DNA of 64,000 nucleotides, from the NCBI GenBank assembly GCA_963575645.1, contig OY754466.1, positions 4,008,001-4,072,000 on the forward strand, given 5' to 3'. The notes beneath the pieces are model-generated. The model made no database searches and had not been told where the DNA came from. It worked only from the letters and a program-made list of their open reading frames with translations. Each line of letters starts with the position of its first letter. The stretch's first letter is position 1. Below are positions 12,985 through 22,945 of the stretch, one piece after another. This stretch comes from Xanthostigma xanthostigma. Taxonomy: Eukaryota; Arthropoda; Insecta; Raphidioptera; Raphidiidae. The position numbers and the translations under genes were made by a program.

Positions 12985-13325
12985 ATAATCTATACTAATA
13001 TATAAAGCTGAAGAGTTTGCTTGTTTGAACGCGCTAATCTCAGGAACTACATGTTCGAATTGAAAATTGAAATTTTTTTTTGGATAGTCCATTTATCGAA
13101 GAAGGCTATAGGCTATATAATATCACGCTACGACCTTCAGAAGCGGAATATCAATGAAAAATGTTGCAAAATGTAACTCACAATTTGTCCGTCCGACAAA
13201 AACTTTTGAACGGTAAATCCGATCATCATGAAATTTGGACACAACATTCGTCTCGGTAAACTAAGATGAACGTGCGTACTCATGTCCCTCCCCCCATTCG
13301 TTCTTTTGCACCCGGGTGAAACTAC
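12985..13325 (-). repeat. LINE-like 3' tail, inverted copy
   Basis: Reverse copy of the 11648 family, from TATATAAAGCTGAAGAG to TTGCACCCGGGTGAAAC. It is more diverged, and the opening TCCCGCCCG part is lost. Confidence 0.7.
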
Positions 13326-13660
13326 TTTCGATATTATTTGAAATCTTAGAAACAATTTTTAAAAATCTGAAAGTACGTAAAGTTATTTTTCCAGCTCTGT
13401 GCTTAGAACCGGGAAACTATAAAACTGTAAAACATTTCCAGTAAACAAATTTTCGATATAGGAAAGTCAATTTAAGCAACTCGCATTTCAGCATCAATTT
13501 CTACTGAAAATACTGAAACTATAAATCAGCTCTGCAATGATTTGTTGCATGTATAATTTATAATACTACAATTTTCTCACATAGTGAATAAAACATAATA
13601 TAATGAGTTGATTTATTTATGACCTTGATATTTTTTTACATCCAACATTCACCTAATTTA

Positions 13661-14864
13661 TTCAAAGCAATGGCACGTCAATCCGGTGTCGGAGAGGCAA
13701 CCGGATGGCGAGTGGTAATCTGGGCCTATGAGTGGTGCAGAACCCCCTGGTAGCGGCCAAAGTGACCCCAAATGGACGGGGGCGGCGATATGGGGGTGGG
13801 GCAAAATCGAAAAATGTTTGAAAAGGCAACCGGATAAAAATGCGGTTGCATTGAAGGAAATACCCTAATTATATAATAATTTTTTTTTGCCATCCGAACC
13901 ACGCGGGCCGTTTTTGCACTAGCGAATGAAAAAAAAATTAAAAAAAAACTGAAAAAGCAACCGCTTCAAAATTAGTGAGCATACTTATTGACACCACCAA
14001 ACGTTGGAAAAAAATTGCCATCCGATCCTGATGGGCAGTTTCGGAGAAACAACCCTTCAAAGTCGCCGAAAAACACTTTTTTTCGATTTTTTCAACAATA
14101 AGTAAAAAAAACACACTAAAAATTGTTCAAATCGGATGGCATTCGAAATTTATACTGTCCTAAGTACAAATAATAGTGTGTATCAATGCCATCCGATTTC
14201 GATTAAATTTACCCCTATTTAGCCACCCCCAAAACTCATGAAAACAACAATTTTATGCAGCGTATGGCATTATTTTTATTGTTATTGAGTTTTGGGGGTT
14301 GGCTAAATAGGGGTAAATTTAATCAAAATCGGATGGCATTGATTCACACTATTATTTGTACTTAGGACAGTATAAATTTCGAATGCCATCCGATTTGAAC
14401 AATTTTTAGTGTGTTTTTTTTACTTATTGTTGAAAAAATCGAAAATAACGGTTTTTCGGCGACTTTGAGGGGTTGTTTCTCCGAAACTGCCCATCAGGAT
14501 CGGATGGCAATTTTTTTCCAACGTTTGGTGGTGTCAATAAGTATGCTCACTAATTTTGAAGCGGTTGCCTTTTCAGTTTTTTTTTTATTTTTTTTTTATT
14601 CGCTAGTGCAAAAACGGCCCGCGTGGTTCGGATGGCAAAAAAAATTTATTATATAATTAGGGTATTTCCTTTAATGCAACCGCATTTTTATCCGGTTGCC
14701 TTTTCAAACATTTTTCGATTTTTCCCCACCCCCATATCGCCGCCCCCGTCCATTTGGGGTCACTTTGGCCGCTACCAGGGGGTTCTGCACCACTCATAGG
14801 CCCAGATTACCACTCGCCATCCGGTTGCCTCTCCGACACCGGATTGACGTGCCATTGCTTTGAA
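13661..14864. mobile_element. 1.2-kb near-perfect foldback element, TA-flanked
   Basis: The ends TTCAAAGCAATGGCACG and CGTGCCATTGCTTTGAA are mirror images, and arms of ~590 bp match almost base for base about an axis near 14262. TA flanks both ends, a possible target duplication. The phrase CAACCGGAT or GCCATCCGAT recurs many times in each arm. Confidence 0.9.
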
Positions 14865-14869
14865 TAATT

Positions 14870-15285
14870 ACAGTTAGGATATAATATGTTAAAAAACTAT
14901 TGTTAACACCATATTGCAGTGCACAACATAATTATAACGACTAAAATCCGTGAAATACGTGCGTTTTCAAGTTCACGGCGTCAAATTGCTAAAATATACG
15001 TCGTAACTCAACACTGAAGTTGGGGAAATAACTTCACGATGAAAAAAATCACTGTGACCAGCCTTCTAAAATGATCACTGTGATCTGACAAGAGGTAACT
15101 ACGTTCCAAAGTAACGTGTATTGTTCCATGTCACCGCAATCACGACGGTCGCTCCAACCGAGTAGCCGACCAACGCCTATGTAACATCCGACCGAGTGTT
15201 AGCTCGGTCGGGTGGAATTCGGCGCGATCAGCTGTATGGTCACTGTGATCTGACAAATAATAATTAAGTATACTGTATAAATTAT
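14870..15285. other. No recognised feature
   Basis: Mixed-composition sequence. Two stretches around 15040 and 15235 share GTCACTGTGATCTGACAA-like phrases (also reduced at 15060), a small dispersed direct repeat. No exon or element boundary was identified. Confidence 0.5.
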
Positions 15286-16325
15286 ATTAGCCCGAATTTG
15301 TAGATTGCCACCGTTTTGTTCGTCGATGTACGTTCCAAAATTGTTCCCCATGAAAAGCGCTTTTATTTTAACGCGGTATTATGTAAGTAGGGAATGCAAT
15401 CCCGCAAGATAATTTCAATCCAGGTATTTGCGGGATCCAGCAGGTTGGACTCAAACCTTTAAATTCAATCGTAATAAAGACCTAATAGACATCGTTTTCA
15501 TGGTTTTAATTTTAACCTATATATTAAACAAGATTTTTGATACATATTATGATATTAAATGGTTTACTAATACTTTTAAACATAAAGATTAAGGCATAAA
15601 TTGACCAAAAAAATGTTGCTGTATTTGCTGCCTTCGGGACAGCCGGTTTCTTTGACTTCTGAAAGATTTGGTTCTAAAAGGGCGCTGGATGAGTCGCCCA
15701 TAAGGAAATGACCAGGAGTTAAGGCGTTCAAGTCAGACAGATTGTCGGATATTGGAGTTATGGGTCGCGAATTGAAACAAGCTCAATTTGATTTAGGAGT
15801 GTACCTATACATTTCTTCAAACGTAAACAACGCTTTTGTTTACTCGACGTAAATGATACTTATACAACTCTTTACCTCCCACATACCAACGAAGTGTGGT
15901 GCGCGAGGCGGAATAAAATGCCAGGAATTGAACTATCAGATATAAAGTTAGAAAATTTTTGAATTGTGAATTTGTTTGAAAAACTGTTTGTTTTTTATTT
16001 TGTAAGCTCACGATTAGCGTCCATAAAATATCGCACGCTTGCCAAATGCCAGTCACCTTCCCGCCGCGCTTCGAGTAACACGTATGAACCACGTTTTTAA
16101 AGTCCAGCGGGATCCCGCAAAATTTTCGGCCGAGATTAGTCCCGCAAAATACATGCGGGATCCCGGTATTTCGTATGTTCATCCAGAAGGTCAATTCTAA
16201 ATATTGGTGAAAACAATTTTGAAATCGAATGAGTATTTCTGGAGATTATACCACCTATATCCAAACTTACAAACTTTATCTCTTTATAATATTAGTACTT
16301 ATAGATTCAAGACTCCGATAGATTC
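15285..16325 (+). repeat. LINE 3' tail split by a ~750-bp GGGATCC-bounded insertion
   Basis: The left part (CCCGAATTTGTAGATTGCCA ... TTTATTTTAACGCG) and the right part (GGTCAATTCTAAATATTGGT ... CTTTATAATATTAG) are contiguous in the related copy at 55335-55590. The intervening 15380-16185 is flanked by GCGGGATCC phrases in opposite orientation, so it is probably an independent insertion. Confidence 0.6.
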
Positions 16326-17163
16326 AAGTTCAAGAATTATTTTTTGTGGAGCCAATATGTATTACAGAATTGAAAAAAAAAAACGGTGGTTTTAATTTTT
16401 ACTTCCATGTTCCTGATCTTCACCTTTGAAAAATAGAAAGACTTGATTACAGAAATACATGACGGGATTGATGAATAAATGTAGCTAATGGTTAATTATT
16501 AAATCTTTTCAACCTTGATCTTAGTGGCAAGGTCTATTCGTCAATACTTTTACAAGCACATAAGTTAACTCACTACGTAACTTCAACATACAAACGTAGC
16601 AATAGTTTTATGCAATTATACAACACCGGTCGAGCTTCATTTTTCACAAAACATGTGGATGACGCCATAGTTTTCAAAATAATTGTAACCTAGCCTTGAT
16701 CTTCCAGTTTGTTCATTAATTATTCTTAACTAATTCTTTTCGTCTATTTGTTCCCTATATATATTATCATAATCATACAATCTTTGGATTTTTTTATAAT
16801 TAATCACATATCGGTTTATTTTCTTAAGCTTCCATAATTATTATAATGTTTGGATGTTCTCTCATCAACCCACTCCCATTCAAATATTAACTGGAGCCTT
16901 GGACATGATGAAATCGAACTATATTCCAGAGTCTGGACGTTTTAAGATGCTAAGAAATACAGAACTATACATATCCGGAACTCACGGTTGTTAGATTACA
17001 GAGGTTTCCTCGTTCCGTTTGGATAGTGGTGGGGGATTGCGTCATCGGGCAGACCTGTCAATTGATTGCGTGTCAACGACTGTTGTTTATATCATACAAT
17101 CTTTGGATTTTTTATAATTAATCACACATCAGTTTGTTTACTTAACATCTAAACATTATAATA

Positions 17164-17946
17164 CAGTGTAACCTCTCATAACGGACACCTCTAATGAGCA
17201 GACAGCTCTATTAGGCGGACACTATGTGATAGTCCGGAATGAAGTACAAGAGAATTCCATATGACATAATCTCTCTTGAGCGGACTCTCTCTTGGGCGGA
17301 CGCGGACGCAATATTTAAGTACAGAACTTGTAAAATTCTCTCTTAAACGGACACAAAATTAAAAATGTTGCAACACGTTGTACTATAAAAAATGATTTAG
17401 GCGAATTCATTACCATCGATAAAAACTTATTAGTAGAAGATGATGATGACACCTCTTTTAACAAAATTGTAAAAAAAGGCGACAACCTGACGTTAGTTGA
17501 ATCTGACGAATCCGATGAAGAAATAACCATAACTGATCAATCTAATGCTATAAGTTATCAGCAGGCCATTGGTATTTGGTATGGTGAAAACAATTCAAGA
17601 ATTAGCCAAAACTAAAGGAGATTCAACAGCAATGCAGATGTTATTTGACTTGGAATTACATTTTCAAGACAACATGCTTAAAACTAATACGCGTCAAAAC
17701 CATAATTGATTTTTTCAAGCCAACTAAGTTATACTTTTTATGTTTGATTTTTTGATTTCATACGCATGTATTAAATATTAATGTATATGAGAAAACAATA
17801 AAATTCTACCCTATGATGTAAATAAAAAATATGTATGTAGATACATAATAATATATGTTTTTTAATTTTTCCCATACCCGGACACCTCTCTTAGGTGGAC
17901 ATATTTTAATAGTCTCGAAGGTGTCCGCTTAAGAGAGCTTTCACTG
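17164..17946 (+). mobile_element. Tigger/pogo-like DNA transposon remnant, TA target
   Basis: The terminal repeats CAGTGTAACCTCTCATAACG and (reverse) CAGTGAAAGCTCTCTTAAGC are both followed by CGGACACC. TA lies on both sides (17162-17163 and 17947-17948). The interior keeps only the C-terminal end of the transposase. Confidence 0.85.
17403..17709 (+). pseudogene. Tigger transposase C-terminal remnant, frameshifted
   Basis: One frame (17403-17615) reads acidic EDDDDTSF, ESDESDEEITITDQS then AISYQQAIG. A second frame (17581-17709) continues with TIQELAKTKGDSTAMQMLFD and stops. The two overlap with a frame change between them. An acidic linker followed by a short helical tail is the usual end of Tigger/jerky-type DDE transposases. 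All catalytic regions are missing. Confidence 0.65.
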
Positions 17947-18424
17947 TAATTATTTTTAAAAAAATGGAAGCTTCTGTTATTAACCAACTCTCATTCCGTT
18001 GTTGGACATGATGAAATCGGACAATATAATTCCAGAGTCTCGACGTGTTATGATGCGCACTTAGAAATACATGTCCGGAACTCAAAGTTGTTAGATAACA
18101 GAGGTTTCCTCGTTCCGTTTGGATAGTGGTGGGGTGATTGCGTCATCGGGCGGACCTGTCAATCGATTGCGTTGCGACGACTGTTGCTTATATTTATTTA
18201 ACAAATGTTAAAAGACACAGCATTGATATTATTTGCAATAAAATGAATTTTTACGGCGAGATATTTACATGGTCCTAGTTAAATATAAATGACATTATGC
18301 GTTGATAAAAATATGAACCGTCCGCCAGTTGATGTTATTCTCCCGATGATTGGTCAGATAGAATGAGGCAACTTCTGTAATCTGCTAACCTTGTTTTTAA
18401 GAGCCCGCTGTATTTGACATTGTT

Positions 18425-18600
18425 AAAAAAATTGAACCTCCTTGAAAAAAGGGTCACTAAAAAGCGTAAAATAACAAAGTTTTTAATTTAATACACCTAA
18501 GTACATAAAACGTGATAGTAATTAAATTGGTTCCGATCTCAAAACTTTTGTAATTTTACGCTGTTTAGTGACTCTTTTTTGAAGGAGGTTCAATATTTTT
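18425..18600. repeat. Short foldback (~175 bp)
   Basis: TTGAACCTCCTTGAAAAAAG...GTCACTAAA at the left mirrors TTTAGTGACTCTTTTTTGAA GGAGGTTCAA at the right, arms of ~50 bp with an AT-rich loop. Confidence 0.75.
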
Positions 18601-18639
18601 TGAAAAAAAGCTTTTTATTTTTAACTTTTCTGTGTCTAA

Positions 18640-18858
18640 TGAAACCGAAGAGCAACAACAACTTTTACAATATTTCTTTGATTTTTGTTAATTTTTTAAA
18701 AAGTGGCTGAGCCGATTTTGCTAAAATTTATGTGGGACCCACTTTGAGACATACTCTATCGAACAAAAAAAAATCATCGAAATCGGTTCAAAGCCAACGA
18801 AGATATCGACGGACATATATACAAAAAAATACAATCCTTTTTTTGGAAGTCGGTTAAA
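18640..18858 (+). repeat. LINE 3' tail abutting the rotund splice acceptor
   Basis: It contains CCGATTTTGCTAAAATTTAT, AAATCGGTTCAAAGCCAACG and ends with the widespread GGAAGTCGGTTAAAAA. Only 22 bp separate its end from the acceptor AG at 18879-18880, so the branch point probably lies inside or at the edge of the repeat. Confidence 0.75.
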
Positions 18859-18880
18859 AAGTGTTTCGTTTTTGTTCCAG

Positions 18881-19116
18881 GTTTTCGGAAGTAAAGCGGA
18901 TCTCCAGCTGCACACGCAAATGCACATGCGCGAAGCAAAGCCCTACAAATGTTCGCAGTGCTGCAAAGCGTTCGCGAACAGCTCGTACCTGTCTCAGCAC
19001 ACTAGGATCCATCTGGGCATCAAACCGTACCGTTGCGAAATCTGCCAGCGCAAATTCACCCAACTGAGCCATCTACAGCAACACATCAGAACACATACCG
19101 GAGACAAACCGTACAA
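18881..19116 (+). CDS. rn: rotund exon encoding fingers 1 (half) to 3
   Basis: The acceptor is TTTGTTCCAG at 18871-18880 and the exon opens in phase 0 with VFGSKADLQLH, the C-terminal half of a C2H2 finger whose cysteines must sit in an upstream exon. Two complete fingers follow. The exon closes at AA|GTAAGT (donor 19117), phase 2, inside the Lys codon of the finger 3-4 linker. It has 236 nt, 78 codons plus two bases. Codon use is GC-richer than the flanks. A downstream AAG-TAA looks like a stop but is the donor. Confidence 0.93.
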
Positions 19117-21980
19117 GTAAGTAAAGCAGTTTTCTTTTTTATTATATGGGTTATTAGACTGGGTCAAATCAGTACAAAGATTAAGGCCCGGTTGCATATA
19201 ATTGAAACAGTTCGCGGCTGTCTCTGCAAACGAAAAACCATCTCGGCAAAAAACCGTACCGATGTGATATCTGCGAGCGCAAGTTCACCCAACTAAGTCA
19301 CCTCCAGCAACATGTAAGGACCCACACAGGAGCCAAACCCTACAAGTACGTGAGTCAACATCTATCTATCTATCTCTCTCACTTAATAGTTCTGTCCAGT
19401 GTCCTAGGATGTTATCAGTCCAAGTGGGTTTCGTTTTGAGGTCCCCCGAACCCAAAAAACATATTTTTGGAAAAACTCTGTGCGTCTGTTTGTCTGTGAG
19501 CACGATACAGGTCGAACGGATTGGAACTAAATTTTGGGAGGATGTTTGATATGCAAATATGAGGAGCCTTGTTGTTTTTGGAGAAAATCGGCGCATGCGC
19601 AAAAGAGATATATGCCTATCTATCTATCTCTCTCACTTAATAGTTCTGTCCAGTGTCCTAGGATTTTACCAGTCCAACCCGCAAGTAGGGAATAGTACCA
19701 GTTTTGGTCAAAATTCACTTTACCATTTTTTTTCGTTTTGAGGTCCCCCGAACTCCAAAAACGTATTTTTGGAAAAACTCGGTGCGTCTGTTTGTTTGTG
19801 AGCACGATACAGGACGAACGGATTGGAACTAAATTTTGGGAGGATGCTTGATATGCAAATATGAAGAGTCTTAATGTTTTTAGGGAAAGTCGGCGTATGC
19901 GCAGAAGAGATATATACTATAACGGTGTTTTTTTTTGTATAATAATGGTATACTTTTCAAAACGGCTTTTTTATTCTATTTATTTTTTCAAGAAAGTTTC
20001 GTTTAAAATTTTTTTTCAAAATTTTTTTAAAATTTTTCCTTTGATATCGGGGTTGCGTTTTAAAGAATTAGACATTATTTTAATGGACTGAATATGCGCT
20101 AATATGTATATATGGATGTGATTTATTTATAGATAGACGGCTCGAGAGCTACGTAGATCTATTATAACAAACATGACGAAGGGGAGAGATTAATTTAAAA
20201 ATTGCTATAGACATTGAAGCATAATACAATTTATTATAGTGAGTTTGATTTCAAACGACATATCGACTTTACATGTTAATTTTCTCAATTTGAATAACAT
20301 TGAATTCAAGCTAAATAAAATAGTAGGCTACACATATTTCCATTTGATTTACATTGTTTCATATGAAACAAAATAGACTAGCACCGAAGTCTTCTCAAAA
20401 CCATTGCAACGGTTTTAGAGTCATATTGAGAAACAACTTTAGTTTCTGTACTGTTATTTACTGTAAAAAATAATGCTCTCGCGATTTTTATGGATCGAAT
20501 CTACTATTTGACAAAACTTGCATTCAGTATTAGCCATATTCTACAATTTTTTGTTCTAACTAGTGTTCTTACGTGACCGCAGTGATGCAATCACTAATGT
20601 GTAACATATTATTTAGGTAGTCACTTTGCTTAGCTGCTAAGCAAAGTGACTACCTAATTTCTATTCTGCTAAGCCTTAGCAGAATAGAAAACGCACAGAA
20701 GTGGTTACCCAGAGTGCTGAGCACTTGATGGTTGTCGTTAGTAGAATAGTAGGTCCCTTGAGACATAAATCTATAATACCCTATAAAATAACATCGCTCA
20801 AGAAGCTACTGGATAACGCGAGCAGAATCACTGGACGGCACAAACTCCGTCGCTACTCACTGGGCGGCACTAGTGTCTCCTATTTTAAATTGTTATTTTA
20901 TGGACTGTTTTTTGAGTGTTTTTAGCTAAAAAAATGATATATATGTCAGTTTAATATATATGATGGTATGTGTGTGTTTTGTTTTGTTACAGATGCCGGC
21001 ATCCGGGCTGCCAAAAAGCGTTCTCCCAGCTCAGCAACCTGCAATCTCATTCGAGGTGTCATCAAACCGACAAGCCATACAAATGTAACTCGTGCTATAA
21101 GTGTTTCTCGGACGAGCCTAGCCTGTTGGAGCACATCCCCAAACACAAGGAGTCGAAACATCTGAAGACGCACATTTGCCAGTATTGCGGCAAATCGTAC
21201 ACCCAGGAAACGTACTTGACCAAGCACATGCAAAAGCATTCGGAACGTACTGACAAAAGGCCGCCAATCACGGGTCTGGGCCTGAACAGAAACCTGTTGG
21301 CGGCCGCCGGTAGTCTCGAACCGGCTTATTGGTCGAAGCTCAGTCCGGATACAATGTCGAACTTGGATCTAGAGCGAATTGAGTACCAGAATAGTGTATT
21401 AGAACAGCAGAGAAACTTAAATTCAAATATAAATAACGTTCTAGAACATTCGCAGCAAAGAAACGGTTCCAATTTAAATAGTGTACTCGATCATCAGAGA
21501 CATTCTAACCTCAACTCGAACGCTAATAGTATTTTAGAACGCAGCTCGAACGAGAACAATACCGTTGGCGAAGATTTAGTTGTAATTAGACAATCGCCGG
21601 GCGGTAACAATAGTGAAAACGGTTCCAGTAACGCCAACACTGGAGCAACGCCGACTAGTAATTATTCCGAAGTGAATAAAAACGCTTATGAAGTGTCTAT
21701 ATCGAAGAGTGTATCGAATTCGGCATTTACGCCGATCAATTCGATAGGGCATTTGAATAATTTGAACTTGAACCATCACATGGCCGCCAGACCATACATT
21801 TACGACGCGTTAAGTTTTCAAAACAAACAGGCAATGGATTTAAATCTAAATAAATCAGTTCAAAACTCAAACGGTTTTCCTAACCAACTCATTAGCTTAC
21901 ATCAAATCAGAAATTATGCTCATCAACCCACCAGTGGACTTATGTCTGAGCATTCGATTTTAGGTCTAAAAGATAAATAA
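18881..21980 (+). CDS. rn: rotund/squeeze-family C2H2 zinc-finger transcription factor, 3' exons (partial)
   Basis: Seen: two exons, 18881-19116 and 20993-21980, join in phase (AA|A = Lys) and encode a run of C2H2 fingers. The order is second half of finger 1, finger 2 (CSQCCKAF...HTRIH), finger 3 (CEICQRKFTQLSHLQQH), finger 4 (CRHPGCQKAFSQL), finger 5 (CNSCYKCFSDEPSLLEH) and finger 6 (CQYCGKSYTQETYLTKH). The join carries TGDKPYK-type linkers. A ~250-residue Asn/Ser-rich tail follows, ending at TAA 21978-21980. Known: this finger array is the hallmark of insect Rotund and Squeeze, nuclear DNA-binding regulators of leg and neuronal patterning, related to vertebrate ZNF362/ZNF384. Inference: this is the single rn/sqz orthologue or one of the pair; the N-terminus lies left of the window behind an intron of at least 18.8 kb. 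The rn versus sqz assignment is not secure. Confidence 0.93.
19211..19345 (+). CDS. rn: Candidate cassette exon: duplicated zinc-finger 3 of rotund
   Basis: Seen: 94 bp after the finger-3 donor is a diverged copy of the same exon. From HLGKKPYRC to GAKPYK it matches the parental finger and its linkers; the recognition helix QLSHLQQH is identical. In the 35 full codons compared I count about 14 synonymous and 5 replacement codon differences, the pattern of constraint on protein. It has an acceptor (AACAG, 19206-19210) and a donor AA|GTACGT at 19346. Its 135 nt enter and leave in phase 2, so inclusion between the two flanking exons keeps frame and adds 45 aa. The 5' part, a remnant of finger 2, is decayed: the HTRIH of the parent reads QTKNH, losing one zinc ligand. 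Inference: optional extra finger. It cannot replace the upstream exon, because phases would clash. Confidence 0.6.
19363..19925 (+). repeat. Tandem retroelement tail, two ~255-bp units
   Basis: Each unit opens CTATCTATCTATCTCTCTCA, includes TCCAGTGTCCTAGGAT and GTTTTGAGGTCCCCCGAAC, and closes CGCATGCGCA(A/G)AAGAGATAT. The second unit has a ~30-bp insertion. A related fragment with GGGTTCGGGGGACC occurs reversed at about 8240-8290. Confidence 0.75.
20613..20690. repeat. Two adjacent perfect hairpins
   Basis: 20613-20657 is a 45-base perfect palindrome around GCTGC with arm TTAGGTAGTCACTTTGCTTA. It is followed at once by 20658-20690, 16-bp arms (TTTCTATTCTGCTAAG and its mirror) around a single C. 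Both would form extremely stable stem-loops in rotund pre-mRNA. Confidence 0.85.
20993..21980 (+). CDS. rn: rotund terminal coding exon: fingers 4-6 and Asn/Ser-rich tail
   Basis: The acceptor is TTTTGTTACAG ending at 20992. The first base completes the linker Lys, then CRHPGCQKAF begins. There are 328 residues to the TAA. Fingers 4 to 6 end near KHMQKHSERTDKRPP. The tail is low complexity: repeats of the type LNSNxNxVLE and QxRNxNLNS occur three or four times at roughly 21400-21540, an Asn-rich run suggestive of a transactivation region. The C-terminus ends SEHSILGLKDK. An AATAAA at 22028-22033 is a possible early poly(A) signal. The 3'UTR limit is not visible. Confidence 0.93.
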
Positions 21981-22087
21981 TTAACAAGTGAACACTACCC
22001 TCTCTTTTAATAAGTGTGACAATTCAAAATAAACACATCAGAATTATACCCTATGTGAAAATCTAAAGTGTACCCCGTTACTTTATC

Positions 22088-22578
22088 ATTTTTGAAGTGA
22101 AAACTTCTTTAGCGGCGTTGTACACTTTTTTTGTAATTGGTAAAAACTGTTAAACTCGCGTCAGATCTGACGCATCAGGCGTCAGGGTCACCTGACCCTG
22201 ACGAGTTGTTGAGACGGTCTACCGTACTTGCTTCGGCAGTACATATACTAAAATTCGCTAGATGTCAGTAGCAATATAAGTTACATGCAGTGCAAAAAAT
22301 TATAAGCTATAAACTTTAACAAAACCTTAAGAGATGTCGCCATGTAAAACTACAAATTTAAAAAATTACACCCAGTGACTGGCTGCATGTAATTTTATAA
22401 ATGTGTAGTTTTACGAAACCTGGATGCATAGCGACATCTCTTAATGTTTTGTCAAAGCTTATAGCATTATAATTTTTTGCACTGCATGTAACTTATATTG
22501 CTACTAGCGAAATTTAGTTTAAGTACATCTAGGTTTTCACTTCCGCCGGCACTCCCGGAATGCAACCCGTCTTTTTTT
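22088..22578 (+). mobile_element. Helentron-like element, copy 3, with internal palindrome
   Basis: It has family ends but an unrelated interior: a ~250-bp inverted repeat (22256-22510) whose arms carry AGTAGCAATATAAGTTACAT and AAGAGATGTCGC in mirror image. It lies about 110 bp after the rotund stop codon, so probably within or next to its 3'UTR. Confidence 0.75.
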
Positions 22579-22619
22579 ATGTGAAACATCTATTGGCGCG
22601 CCTTGGTAGTAAAACGGCA

Positions 22620-22945
22620 TGACGCCATATATTTAATAACCTCTATATTGCTAGCAAAGATCGGGAGAAAGACTTAAACACTACGGTGCAGACATTTATA
22701 CGTGTCTGTATCACTTATTATACTCTGAGTCTCATGCGCATGTCCGTGATTGGATGCGCGTCAGTTTGAGCTGTGAAGGGGAGGTGGCTTGCTCTATTCC
22801 ACTTACTAATTGCCCCACTACAGACGCAACACTTGCGCACAACGGGTCTAGCAAGATAGAAAAACAGTCATTTGCTGTCTCACTTCATGGGACACGCTTC
22901 CACTTACGGCCACTAGCAATATAGAAGTTATTAAATATATTCATG
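22620..22945 (+). mobile_element. Dispersed MITE (TTTAATAACCTCTATATTGC family), copy 1
   Basis: It runs from CATATATTTAATAACCTCTA to GCAATATAGAAGTTATTAAATATAT, the two ends being mirror images. The body has GTCTCATGCGCATGTCCGTG and CAGACGCAACACTTGCGCAC. A second full copy lies at 60195-60520 and a solo 3' end at about 9925-9958. Confidence 0.75.

Larger units (their letters stand above)
16773..18190. repeat. Tandem duplication (~320-bp unit) interrupted by a Tigger element
   Basis: Unit 1 starts CATACAATCTTTGGATTTTT at about 16777 and includes GAGGTTTCCTCGTTCCGTTT and CGTCATCGGGCAGACCTGTC. Unit 2 starts at about 17093 and resumes at 17949 after the Tigger insertion, ending near 18185. The two units match at roughly nine bases in ten. 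Confidence 0.75.
1..18880 (+). other. Upstream rotund intron (no other gene recognised)
   Basis: No coding exon belonging to the zinc-finger gene or to another host gene was found in this interval on either strand. The open reading frames here are short, AT-driven or lie inside inverted repeats. Since the first visible rotund exon starts mid-finger in phase 0, this is best read as the 3' part of one long intron. Single elements are listed separately. Confidence 0.6.
19117..20992 (+). other. rotund intron between finger exons (with tandem repeat and hairpins)
   Basis: A GT-AG intron of 1876 nt if the cassette exon is skipped. It contains the duplicated finger exon, a two-unit tandem repeat of a retroelement tail (19363 to about 19925), an AT-rich stretch with nothing recognisable (about 19930-20600), and two adjacent perfect hairpins (20613-20690). 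From 20700 to 20930 there is a moderately GC-richer segment of unknown origin, not homologous to anything else noticed here. Confidence 0.8.

Noticed and set aside
18854..19296. Other open frames across the zinc-finger exons, including minus-strand ones
   Set aside because: Shadow frames of the GC-rich finger exons; only one frame gives C2H2 spacing and intron phase.
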